From the NCBI RefSeq assembly GCF_947498345.1, contig NZ_CANMJY010000016.1, positions 1-40,886 on the forward strand: a DNA stretch of 40,886 bases, written 5' to 3'. This stretch comes from an uncultured Winogradskyella sp. (GTDB lineage Bacteria; Bacteroidota; Bacteroidia; Flavobacteriales; Flavobacteriaceae). Positions 17,882 through 26,244 of this stretch are shown piece by piece. The stretch's first letter is position 1, and each line of letters starts with the position of its first letter. The position numbers were made by a program, and so were the translations under genes. The notes beneath the pieces are model-generated. The model saw nothing but the letters and a program-made list of their open reading frames with translations, was not told the DNA's origin and ran no database searches.

Positions 17882-18745
17882 CTAAGGTACTTTATGTCCT
17901 TGACCAGCAACTAAGATTAAAAACCAATCTTCTAGTTCGAGATCAATATTTGCTGCTTCTACTGCTTGAGTCAAACGTTCTTTATTTGTTGTTCCTATTA
18001 CGGGATGAATACCTGCAGGATGTTTTAATATCCATGCTAATAATAACTGATCTTCAGTGGCATTGTACTTATTCATTAACTCACCCAATTGCTTGTGAAT
18101 ACGTCTGGTTTGCTCGTTATCTTCCCTAAAAACTGAACCCAAAGGAGACCACGCCATAGGTTTTATACCACAAGTTGTCATATAATCTAGTGTACCATCA
18201 TGCATGGCAGAATGTTGCGTCAATGAAAATTCTATTTGATTAACATCGATATCCATGCGCAAACCAATCATATCCATTTGAGGCGCTGTGAAGTTGGATA
18301 CCCCAAAATCTTTGATTTTTCCTTGTTTCTTTAAAATGGTAATCGCTTCTGCAATTTCTTCAGCTACCATTAACGGACTTGGTCTATGTAACAAGAGTAA
18401 ATCCAGATATTCGGTTTCAAGGTTTTTTAAGGACGCTTCAACTGACCAGATGATGTAATCTTTACTATAATCATAGTGCTTTACCTTATTATCTCTATCA
18501 TCGCACATATATTGAATACCACATTTAGAAATAAGTTGAATGTCTTCACGCTTTACTCCAGAATCCATAAAAGCCTTTCCAAAATCAGCCTCTGTAGTAT
18601 AGGCGCCATAAATATCAGCATGGTCAAAGGTTGTAATGTTATTAGAAATACAGTGGTGCATTAAAGCGACCATTTCTTTTTTTGAGAGTTGTTTACCCCA
18701 ACTTCCCCAGGTCATTGTACCTGCAATTAATCGAGAATATGTCAC
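17882..18745 (-). CDS. Aldo/keto reductase (YdhF-like)
   Basis: A 287-residue NADPH-dependent reductase with the catalytic tetrad D41 and Y46 (FDHADIYGAY), K74 (LISKCGIQ) and H120 (LLLLHRPSP). The later segments IKDFGVSNFTAPQM and HPAGIHPVIGTTNKER bind the cofactor. The MTYSRLIAGTMTWGSWGK start is typical of the YdhF branch. The carbonyl substrate is unknown. It diverges from a DUF4382-like lipoprotein gene over a 104-base AT-rich gap. On its downstream side a short palindromic repeat precedes the SDR gene. Confidence 0.93.
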   Translation of the reverse strand: MTYSRLIAGTMTWGSWGKQLSKKEMVALMHHCISNNITTFDHADIYGAYTTEADFGKAFMDSGVKREDIQLISKCGIQYMCDDRDNKVKHYDYSKDYIIWSVEASLKNLETEYLDLLLLHRPSPLMVAEEIAEAITILKKQGKIKDFGVSNFTAPQMDMIGLRMDIDVNQIEFSLTQHSAMHDGTLDYMTTCGIKPMAWSPLGSVFREDNEQTRRIHKQLGELMNKYNATEDQLLLAWILKHPAGIHPVIGTTNKERLTQAVEAANIDLELEDWFLILVAGQGHKVP

Positions 18746-18849
18746 TTTTTTTTCAGTTTATATCGGTTTTTCTGCAATTGGTGTATAAAAATACTCAAAA
18801 CATAAGGAATATAGTATTCTTGTTATGTAATTATTCCATTGCCCAAATC

Positions 18850-19419
18850 ATGAAACATTTACAGGCTACAAAAGCACTACTTTATATACTACTTTTTTTC
18901 GTTTGTTTTACCAGTTGTACTAAAGACGATATAAGCAATTCTGAAGCTGCTGCCAATATTACGGTAAAATTAAAAAGTACTATAGGTCAACTCAATAAAG
19001 TATTTATAGATATTGAAGATGTACAGCTTAAAGTAAAAGAAAATGAAGACTTGCCAAATGCTTGGATGAGCTTAAATATAATTAACCAAGGCACACATAA
19101 TGCATGCACTTTAAATGAAGCTGATCCATTATTATTAGTTGATCACATAAAAATTGAGCCTACTTTTGTTCATAAAATACGATTGGTACTCGGTGATAAT
19201 AATTTTATAGATCTTAATGGACTGCTTATGAGTCTAGATGTTTCAAATTTAGGTAATGCTACACCATCAAATTTGATAAGAACTGAGCTTTTAGCAAATA
19301 AAACCTATGAGTTTGTAATTGATTTAGATATAGATGAATCTATCCATTTTGATGAAGACCAAAACATGATGATATTAAACCCAAAATTATACACTGCAAT
19401 ACGACAATTTGAATATTAA
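18850..19419 (+). CDS. DUF4382-like lipoprotein
   Basis: 189 residues from the ATG at 18850. The same frame opens earlier (18682), but those codons overlap the divergent reductase gene and hide the signal peptide. The signal ends in the lipobox FVCFTSC. The mature protein reads ITVKLKSTIGQLNKVFIDIEDVQLKV, DHIKIEPTFVHKIRLVLGDNN, IRTELLANKTYEFVIDLDIDESI, a pattern found in DUF4382 surface lipoproteins (transthyretin/carbohydrate-binding-like beta fold). Function unknown; it is a single-gene unit closed by a terminator. Confidence 0.75.
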   Translation: MKHLQATKALLYILLFFVCFTSCTKDDISNSEAAANITVKLKSTIGQLNKVFIDIEDVQLKVKENEDLPNAWMSLNIINQGTHNACTLNEADPLLLVDHIKIEPTFVHKIRLVLGDNNFIDLNGLLMSLDVSNLGNATPSNLIRTELLANKTYEFVIDLDIDESIHFDEDQNMMILNPKLYTAIRQFEY

Positions 19420-19447
19420 TTAACATAATCCATAATTAATCAATAAA

Positions 19448-19487
19448 AAAGGGCAACACAATAATCGTTTTTGCTCTTTATTTTTTT
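19448..19487 (+). terminator. Terminator after the DUF4382-like gene
   Basis: AAAGGGCAA (19448-19456) pairs with TTGCTCTTT (19471-19479) with one wobble, and ATTTTTTT follows. This separates the lipoprotein gene from the Bat operon. Confidence 0.85.
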
Positions 19488-19580
19488 AACCAATTGTTAA
19501 CAGCAACTACCGAATAATTTTAACATTTTGCACTTCTTAAAGAACCCTAATAATGGTTTTATATATAAACCTTAAAACAT

Positions 19581-20582
19581 ATGGAAGAAACGAGTACAAT
19601 TGACATTAAATCAATTAATGAAAAGATAGAAAAAGAAAGTGCGTTTGTTGACCTTTTAACCTTAGAAATGAATAAGGTTATTGTTGGTCAAAAGCACATG
19701 GTAGAACGTTTATTGATAGGCTTACTTGGGCAAGGTCATATTTTATTAGAAGGTGTTCCTGGTCTGGCAAAAACCTTAGCAATTAACACCTTATCTAAAG
19801 CTATTGAAGCAAGTTTTAGTAGAATACAGTTTACCCCAGATTTATTACCTGCAGACGTTATAGGTACTTTAATTTACAATATCAAGGAAAATGATTTCAC
19901 CATAAAAAAGGGACCTATTTTCGCCAATTTTGTCTTAGCAGATGAGATTAATAGAGCTCCAGCCAAAGTGCAATCAGCTTTATTAGAAGCTATGCAAGAA
20001 AAGCAAGTCACTATTGGTGACGAAACTTTTATTTTAGATAAGCCGTTTTTGGTAATGGCAACTCAGAATCCCGTTGAGCAAGAAGGAACCTATCCTTTAC
20101 CTGAAGCTCAGGTAGATCGTTTTATGCTAAAAACAGTTATTGATTATCCAAAAATTGACGAAGAGCAGCTTATTGTTAGAGCCAACTTAAAAGGAGCTTA
20201 TGAAATGGTAAATCCTGTGGTCTCTATTAAACAAATTCTAAGTGCACAAGAAGCAGTTAGAGAAGTTTACATGGATGAGAAAATTGAAAAGTACATTCTG
20301 GATATCATTTTTGCAACTCGTTACCCTGAGAAATATAAACTTGGAGATTTAAAAGCCTTAATTTCATTTGGAGCTTCACCTCGTGGTAGTATCAACTTAG
20401 CAACTGCAGCAAAATGTTATGCATTCATTAAGCGAAGAGGCTACGTTATACCTGAAGATGTAAGAGCTGTAGTACATGATGTATTACGCCACAGAATTGG
20501 TATTACTTATGAAGCTGAAGCAGAGAATGTAACTTCAGAAGATATTATCAATAAAATTGTAAACGAAATCGAAGTACCATAA
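19581..20582 (+). CDS. moxR: MoxR-family AAA+ ATPase
   Basis: A 333-residue AAA+ ATPase. Walker A is GVPGLAKT (residues 58-65), Walker B FVLADE ending at 122 with the NRAP sequence behind it, followed by LLEAMQEKQVTIG, sensor-1 MATQNPVEQEGTYPLPEAQVDRF, and sensor-2 GASPRGS. MoxR ATPases act with VWA-domain proteins as chaperone-like assembly factors. This is the first gene of the Bat operon and is followed by DUF58 after 74 bases. The Bat system is linked in Bacteroides to oxygen tolerance and in other bacteria to envelope stress. Confidence 0.95.
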   Translation: MEETSTIDIKSINEKIEKESAFVDLLTLEMNKVIVGQKHMVERLLIGLLGQGHILLEGVPGLAKTLAINTLSKAIEASFSRIQFTPDLLPADVIGTLIYNIKENDFTIKKGPIFANFVLADEINRAPAKVQSALLEAMQEKQVTIGDETFILDKPFLVMATQNPVEQEGTYPLPEAQVDRFMLKTVIDYPKIDEEQLIVRANLKGAYEMVNPVVSIKQILSAQEAVREVYMDEKIEKYILDIIFATRYPEKYKLGDLKALISFGASPRGSINLATAAKCYAFIKRRGYVIPEDVRAVVHDVLRHRIGITYEAEAENVTSEDIINKIVNEIEVP

Positions 20583-20656
20583 GATTTTAGGTTTTAGAAT
20601 AACGAATAACGATTTAAGAGATCGTCAATCAACAATCTTCAATCGAAAATTGAAAC

Positions 20657-21523
20657 ATGGACACCAAAGAACTTCTTAAAAAAGTACGAAAAATAGAGAT
20701 TAAGACACGTCGTCTGTCTGATCATATATTTGGAGGCGAATACCACTCGACTTTCAAGGGTCGTGGTATGACTTTTTCAGAAGTTCGTCAATACCAATAT
20801 GGTGATGATGTAAGGAATATCGATTGGAATGTTACTGCACGATATAATGAACCTTACATAAAAGTTTTTGAGGAAGAGCGTGAGCTAACCATGATGCTCA
20901 TGGCAGATGTTTCTGGCAGTAAGCTCTTCGGAACTAAAAATCAGTTCAAAGATGAAATTGTTACAGAAATAGCAGCAACTCTAGCGTTCTCAGCAACTCA
21001 AAATAATGACAAAATAGGTTTAATCTTATTTTCAGACGATATTGAACTTTACATTCCCCCAAAAAAGGGACGTTCGCATGTATTAAGGATTATTAGAGAA
21101 TTATTAGAATTTAAGCCTAAAAGTAAAAATACAGACATAGCTCAAGCGCTTAAGTTTTTGTCAAATGTGATGAAAAAGAAAGCGATTGTATTTGTACTGT
21201 CCGATTTCATTGCAGATGATTATAAGCAAACCTTAAAAATAGCCTCAGGACGGCACGATATTACAGGTATAAGAATATATGACAAGCACGAAGAGATGAT
21301 TCCTAATATTGGAATGGTACAAATGGAAGATGAAGAAACAGGTGAATTAATGTTAGTGAACACCGCTTCAAAAAAAGTAAGATTGGGATATAGAAAATTT
21401 TACAATGATAAAGTCAACTATTTTAAAGACAGTTTTACTAAATCGGGAGCTGGTACAATTGATTGCCGCGTAGACGAAAGTTATGTGAAGAAGTTATTGG
21501 GCTATTTTAAACGAAGAGGATAA
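20657..21523 (+). CDS. DUF58 protein (Bat operon)
   Basis: A 288-residue cytoplasmic protein with the DUF58 signature YQYGDDVRNIDWNVTAR near residue 47, followed by a degenerate VWA-like fold (MMLMADVSGS, LILFSDDIELYIPP, AIVFVLSDFIADD). The canonical MIDAS triad is only partly present (DVSGS). DUF58 proteins are standard partners of MoxR ATPases. The gene lies between moxR and a BatD-like gene, with a short 16-base gap downstream. Confidence 0.93.
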   Translation: MDTKELLKKVRKIEIKTRRLSDHIFGGEYHSTFKGRGMTFSEVRQYQYGDDVRNIDWNVTARYNEPYIKVFEEERELTMMLMADVSGSKLFGTKNQFKDEIVTEIAATLAFSATQNNDKIGLILFSDDIELYIPPKKGRSHVLRIIRELLEFKPKSKNTDIAQALKFLSNVMKKKAIVFVLSDFIADDYKQTLKIASGRHDITGIRIYDKHEEMIPNIGMVQMEDEETGELMLVNTASKKVRLGYRKFYNDKVNYFKDSFTKSGAGTIDCRVDESYVKKLLGYFKRRG

Positions 21524-21539
21524 AAGGATTTTAGATTAT

Positions 21540-23222
21540 ATGAATACTAATTATAGATTTGAGAACATAATACCTTTTGGTTTCCCTTACAGGTCATCAA
21601 TTATTAGACTATGTGCTTTCTTCTTTTTTCTATGTTCTTTTTACTCTTTTTCTCAAGTTAAAACTGAAGTTGATACAACTAAAATCCGAATTGGAGAACA
21701 AATCAATTATAAAATAAAAGTCGAAGTCGATTCGTCTGCACTGGTTGTATTTCCTGAAGGACAAACATTTACGCCTCTGGAAGCTGTTGAAGCTCTAGAC
21801 ATTGATACCACTAAAAAAGATACTAAGTTTTTATTATCTCGGGTATATAAGCTTACACAGTTTGATTCGGGTTCATATACCATTCCTAGACAAAAAATTA
21901 TAATAGACGAAAAACTGTTTTTTACAGATTCTCTTCGAATAGATGTCAATACCATAGAAGTAGATACTACTAAACAAAAGCTCTATGATATTAAGCCTAT
22001 AATAGAGGTTGAAAAAAGTGGAAGTAATTGGTGGAAATGGTTACTAGGAACATTAGTTGCTATTGCGCTAGTCGCTTTTTTATTATGGTGGTTTATATGG
22101 AGACAAAAACCATTAACAGAAGAAGAAGAGATAGCACTGTTACCGCCTTATGATCGTGCAAAATTAGCTCTGCAAAAATTAGATGAGAGTCAATATTTAA
22201 TACGCTCTGAGGTTAAAGAATATTATTCAGAACTAACACTAGTCATAAGAAAGTATCTCGATGAAAAAGTTTATGACCGTTCGCTAGAAAGTACAACAGA
22301 CGAATTGATCTCAAGATTACAGCTATTAAAAGAAGGTAATCAATTCGACTTTTCTAAAGAGACTTTGAATAATCTCGAAACTATTTTAAAGCGAGCTGAT
22401 TTAGTAAAATTTGCTAAATCTGCACCAGATACTGCACTTATTGAAATGGATAGATCAACCATTGAAAAAGAAATAGAAAGTTTAAAAGCGTGCCTGCCAG
22501 AACCTACTGAAGAAGAGAAACTATTAGATCAGCAGTATAAAGAAGCACAAGAACGTAAAAAGAAGCGCCGCAAAATTATTTTAACTGTAGCGATTTCTTT
22601 ATTCCTACTCATTGCCACATTTATAGGCTTTGGTATTAAATACGGTTTTGGTTATGTAAAAGATACGATTATTGGTCATGAAAGTAAAGAATTACTAGAA
22701 GGCGATTGGGTAGAGAGCGCATATGGTTATCCCCCAGTTTGGGTTGAAACACCAAAAGTATTACAACGTTACGAACCAGAAATCCCAGCCCACCTTAAGG
22801 ACAGCATTAACATGACTGTTTTCCAATATACAAGTGTTATGAATTGGTTTTATATCAATATCAGCACAACCAATAAGCTAAATAAGGAAAGTACCATAGA
22901 GTTTAAACAAGCACCAGAAGCTGCAATAAAAAAGCTCGAAGAAAGCGGAGCAAAAGATATTGTAGTAAAAGGAGAGCAATTTATTACACCTAATGGCGCA
23001 GATGGCTCAAAGACATACGGAACAATGAAATTCAGCATCCTCGGATCAGATGAATTAATTGATGGTGAGTATGCTATCTTCCATTTTATTGCTGAAGAAG
23101 TAATGCAACAAATCATAATTAAGTGGAAATCAGACGACGATTATGCGGATGAAATCGTAGAACGTGTTATAAACTCAATAGAAGTTCTTCCTGATGAAAT
23201 CCAAGAAGAAGACGAAAAATAA
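21540..23222 (+). CDS. Bat-operon membrane protein, BatD-like N-terminal domain
   Basis: A 560-residue protein. A hydrophobic N-terminal segment (about residues 22-38) ends at SFSQ, as a signal peptide would. Residues about 40-150 form a BatD-like beta domain (VKTEVDTTKIRIGEQINYKI). A first membrane helix is at about 165-187, then a cytoplasmic helical region with PPYDRAKLALQKLDE and YYSELTLVIRKYLDEK, a second membrane helix near 342-365, and an extracytoplasmic C-terminal domain of about 190 residues with no clear match. Its stop and the BatA start share an A (TAATG). This gene differs from the classical batA-E set; it may combine BatD-like and DUF4381-like roles. Confidence 0.8.
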   Translation: MNTNYRFENIIPFGFPYRSSIIRLCAFFFFLCSFYSFSQVKTEVDTTKIRIGEQINYKIKVEVDSSALVVFPEGQTFTPLEAVEALDIDTTKKDTKFLLSRVYKLTQFDSGSYTIPRQKIIIDEKLFFTDSLRIDVNTIEVDTTKQKLYDIKPIIEVEKSGSNWWKWLLGTLVAIALVAFLLWWFIWRQKPLTEEEEIALLPPYDRAKLALQKLDESQYLIRSEVKEYYSELTLVIRKYLDEKVYDRSLESTTDELISRLQLLKEGNQFDFSKETLNNLETILKRADLVKFAKSAPDTALIEMDRSTIEKEIESLKACLPEPTEEEKLLDQQYKEAQERKKKRRKIILTVAISLFLLIATFIGFGIKYGFGYVKDTIIGHESKELLEGDWVESAYGYPPVWVETPKVLQRYEPEIPAHLKDSINMTVFQYTSVMNWFYINISTTNKLNKESTIEFKQAPEAAIKKLEESGAKDIVVKGEQFITPNGADGSKTYGTMKFSILGSDELIDGEYAIFHFIAEEVMQQIIIKWKSDDDYADEIVERVINSIEVLPDEIQEEDEK

Positions 23223-24226
23223 TGTTTGAGAATATAGAATTTTTAAATAGAGAATTGTTTTGGTTTCTATTGCTTTTGCCAATAGCCATAGCTTGGTATG
23301 TCTTTAAACACAACAAACAAACAGCAGAACTAAAAATATCTAGCATTAAAGGGTTTAAAACCACCTCATCGTTTTGGTCAAGGTTTAGACATGTGCTTTT
23401 TGCTTTGCGTCTCATCGCTTTAGCCTTATTAATTACAGCATTAGCAAGACCTAGAACTGTAGATGTTTCTACAAAAACTAAAACTACACGAGGTATAGAT
23501 ATTGTGATGTCTATAGATGTTTCAGCAAGTATGTTAGCTAAAGATTTACGACCAAATCGTTTAGAGGCACTAAAGGAAGTTGCAGCAGATTTTATAGATG
23601 GTAGACCTAATGATAGAATAGGTTTGGTAGAGTATGCTGGTGAAGCTTATACAAAAACACCAATTACCAGTGATAAATCTATTGTACAACGCTCACTTAG
23701 AGATATTAAATACAATACAATTATCGAAGGTGGTACAGCTATTGGTATGGGGTTAGCAACTTCAGTAAACCGATTAAAAGATAGTAGAGCAAAGAGTAAA
23801 GTCATTATTCTACTGACCGATGGTGTTAATAATTCTGGATTTATAGATCCTAAAATTGCCAGCGAATTAGCTGTAGAGTATGGTATTAAAGTATACACCA
23901 TTGGGCTGGGAACTAATGGAATGGCTTTATCACCAATTGCCATTAATCCTAATGGAACCTTCAGGTATGGACGTCAACAAGTAGAAATTGATGAAGACTT
24001 GTTAGAAGAAATAGCAGAAGTAACTGGAGGAAAATATTTTAGAGCAACCAACAACAAAAAATTAGCAGAAATTTATAACGAAATCAATAAGCTCGAAAAG
24101 ACCGAGATAGAAGAAAAGAAGTATTACAATTACGATGAAAAATATAGACCTTTAGTAGTATTAGCAGGTTTATTATTATTAATTGAAATACTATTACGAA
24201 ATACAATATTTAGAAGCTTTGTTTAG
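23222..24226 (+). CDS. batA: BatA, membrane-anchored VWA protein
   Basis: A 334-residue protein. Two N-terminal membrane helices (about 11-27 and 57-75) precede a VWA domain whose MIDAS motif is D99-x-S101-x-S103 (SIDVSASM), with GGTAIGMG (the MIDAS Thr) and the LLTDG Asp loop following. A C-terminal helix (LVVLAGLLLLIEILL) is a further anchor. BatA is part of the Bacteroides aerotolerance-type complex. The coding end overlaps the start of batB. Confidence 0.95.
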   Translation: MFENIEFLNRELFWFLLLLPIAIAWYVFKHNKQTAELKISSIKGFKTTSSFWSRFRHVLFALRLIALALLITALARPRTVDVSTKTKTTRGIDIVMSIDVSASMLAKDLRPNRLEALKEVAADFIDGRPNDRIGLVEYAGEAYTKTPITSDKSIVQRSLRDIKYNTIIEGGTAIGMGLATSVNRLKDSRAKSKVIILLTDGVNNSGFIDPKIASELAVEYGIKVYTIGLGTNGMALSPIAINPNGTFRYGRQQVEIDEDLLEEIAEVTGGKYFRATNNKKLAEIYNEINKLEKTEIEEKKYYNYDEKYRPLVVLAGLLLLIEILLRNTIFRSFV

Positions 24227-25256
24227 ACTCGATGAAAAAATATGGTTTTGGACGTTATTGGCTATTCCAGTAATCATTTTACTATTTGCTTTATTGCAAA
24301 TATGGAGGCGTTCTGCGCAGAAGAAATTTGCAGACTCGGCTCTATTAAAGCGTTTAAGCCCAAATCAATCACTTCTAAAAAGTGTATTGAAAATATTGAT
24401 ACTAAGCAGTGCTTTTGCGTGCTTGTCACTGGCATTAGTAAATCCAAAAATTGGCACCAAGCTCGAAACCGTACGTAGCCAAGGAGTTGATATTGTCTTT
24501 GCTGTAGATGTCTCCAAAAGTATGTTGGCAGAAGATATCGCACCAAACCGATTAGAAAAATCAAAACAACTGGTTACACAAATCATTAATAGTTTAGCAA
24601 GTGATCGTGTTGGTATTATTGCCTATGCAGGCAAAGCCTTTCCGCAATTACCTATTACAACAGATTACGCATCTGCAAAAATGTTTTTACAGAATATGAA
24701 TACTGATATGCTGTCGTCTCAAGGTACAGCTATTCATGAAGCTATTCAACTGGCAAAAACCTATTATGATGATGAAGAACAAACCAATAGAATATTAATT
24801 ATTATTTCTGATGGTGAAGACCATGGTGGAGAAGCCATTGATATTGCAGAAGAGGCTAATGAAGAAGGGATTAGAATTTTAACTATAGGGGTAGGAGACA
24901 AAAAAGGAGGTCCTATACCAATAAAACGAAATGGTGTAGTGCTCAATTACAAAAAAGATAGTAAAGGAGAAACTGTTATTACACGTTTAGACGAAACCAC
25001 TTTAAAGGAAATAGCAGAGGAAACCAATGGAGTTTACATTAATGGAAGCAATACAACCGAGGTCGTAGAAGCTATTAAAGAGGTACTTAACAAAATGGAT
25101 AAAAAAGAGTTTGAATCTAAACAAATTGCTGATTTTAAAGACCAGTTTCAATGGTTTTTAGGTTTGGGCATTCTATTGTTATTCATAGATTTATTCTTTT
25201 TAGAACGTAAAACAGCTTGGTTAAAGAAACTAAACTTATTTAATGAAAATTTTTAA
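24183..25256 (+). CDS. batB: BatB, membrane-anchored VWA protein
   Basis: A 357-residue (or shorter) protein of the BatB type: hydrophobic helices near residues 21-40 and 68-86, then a VWA domain with MIDAS D109-x-S111-x-S113 (AVDVSKSM), SQGTAIHEAI and IISDGEDHGGEA, and a final helix FLGLGILLLFIDLFFL. The ATG at 24183 gives a 44-base overlap with batA and an extension unlike typical BatB. A TTG at 24219 (giving MFRLDEKIWFW) reduces the overlap to eight bases and fits the usual BatB start, so TTG may be the true start. Confidence 0.93.
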   Translation: MKYYYEIQYLEALFRLDEKIWFWTLLAIPVIILLFALLQIWRRSAQKKFADSALLKRLSPNQSLLKSVLKILILSSAFACLSLALVNPKIGTKLETVRSQGVDIVFAVDVSKSMLAEDIAPNRLEKSKQLVTQIINSLASDRVGIIAYAGKAFPQLPITTDYASAKMFLQNMNTDMLSSQGTAIHEAIQLAKTYYDDEEQTNRILIIISDGEDHGGEAIDIAEEANEEGIRILTIGVGDKKGGPIPIKRNGVVLNYKKDSKGETVITRLDETTLKEIAEETNGVYINGSNTTEVVEAIKEVLNKMDKKEFESKQIADFKDQFQWFLGLGILLLFIDLFFLERKTAWLKKLNLFNENF

Positions 25257-25315
25257 ATTTTCTTTAACGCTAATAAAACATTGGGTTTATTACTTTTAAA
25301 TTAAAGTACAAAAAC

Positions 25316-26146
25316 ATGAAATTTTACTTAGTAATATATATAACATTAATAGGGCTTTCTGGGTTTTCGCAAGAAGGTGATAAAGCACGAGTAAAAGCTG
25401 AGAAAAAAGCAACAAATCTAGTATATAATGCTAATGAACTGCTTGAAGAAGATAATTATGTCGAAGCTGAAATGGAATATAGAAAAGCCATTTCTAAAGC
25501 ACCAAATAAAGCTGTTGGCGCTTATAATTTAGCACATTCGTATTTTAGAAAAGGAAATTTTGACGAAGCGCTATTTAGAAGCCAGGAAGCAGCCAAGAAT
25601 GCAACCACAAAAGACGAAAAACATAGAGCATATCACAACATTGGTAACATTTTAATGCAGAATGAATTGTGTAAAGAAGCTGTAGAAGCGTTTAAGAGTG
25701 CTCTGAGAAATAATCCTACAGACGAAGAAACACGATATAATTTTGCCTTAGCTAAAGAGTGCGCAGAAAAGCAAAAAGATGGTGGTGGCGAGGATGATAA
25801 AAAAGACGAAAACAAAGACGAGGAAAAGGATAAAGAAAACGAAGAAAAGAAAGAAGACGAAAACAAGAACGAAAAAGATAAAAAAGACGAAGGGGATAAA
25901 GACAAAAAAGAAGGAGACAAAGAAGAAGACGAAAAAGGAAAACCTAAAGATGATAAAAAGGATGGTAAAGGTGATGATAAAAAAGACAAGAAAAACCAAA
26001 AACCAAAGCCAAAACCTGGGCAAATGTCACCACAACAAATAAAGAATATACTTGAGGCTATGCAAAATCAAGAACAAAAAGTACAAGAAAAGATGAACGC
26101 TGAAAAGCAAAAAGGAGCAAAGGTAAAAACTGAAAAAGATTGGTAA
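25316..26146 (+). CDS. batC: BatC, secreted TPR protein with charged tail
   Basis: A 276-residue protein. A signal peptide (residues 1-19, ending GFSQ) is followed by TPR repeats at roughly 35-145 (YVEAEMEYRKAISKAPNKAVGAYNLA, CKEAVEAFKSALRNNPTDEETRYNFALA). Then comes a Lys/Asp/Glu-rich low-complexity region (about 155-225) and a basic/Gln-rich tail (PKPKPGQMSPQQIKNILEAM). This architecture matches BatC, which is proposed to scaffold the Bat proteins at the membrane. The charged region is a genuine coding feature; the antisense and alternate-frame open readings in it arise from its composition. Confidence 0.92.
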   Translation: MKFYLVIYITLIGLSGFSQEGDKARVKAEKKATNLVYNANELLEEDNYVEAEMEYRKAISKAPNKAVGAYNLAHSYFRKGNFDEALFRSQEAAKNATTKDEKHRAYHNIGNILMQNELCKEAVEAFKSALRNNPTDEETRYNFALAKECAEKQKDGGGEDDKKDENKDEEKDKENEEKKEDENKNEKDKKDEGDKDKKEGDKEEDEKGKPKDDKKDGKGDDKKDKKNQKPKPKPGQMSPQQIKNILEAMQNQEQKVQEKMNAEKQKGAKVKTEKDW

Positions 26147-26179
26147 TTCAGCTGATAATAACAGTATTCCGATTTCTGC

Positions 26180-26191
26180 ATCTTGCAAGAT
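26180..26191. other. Perfect 12-bp palindrome upstream of batD
   Basis: ATCTTGCAAGAT is its own reverse complement, 53 bases before the batD ATG in the 98-base batC/batD gap. It could be an operator for a dimeric regulator, but there is no second site here. Confidence 0.3.
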
Positions 26192-26244
26192 TGTGATAGC
26201 TATAAAAGCCTTAGTCTAAACCAGCAGGTATAGTAGAACATGTA

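Noticed and set aside
18682..18849. Longer N-terminus of the DUF4382-like protein
   Set aside because: Those codons overlap the divergent aldo/keto reductase gene and would hide the lipoprotein signal that begins at 18850.
25640..25980. A CRISPR-like or tandem repeat array in the charged stretch
   Set aside because: Units are irregular and encode low-complexity protein; there are no conserved repeat units with unique spacers.
25633..26042. Several open frames on both strands in the BatC region
   Set aside because: They result from the Lys/Asp/Glu-rich repeat composition of the real BatC coding frame.
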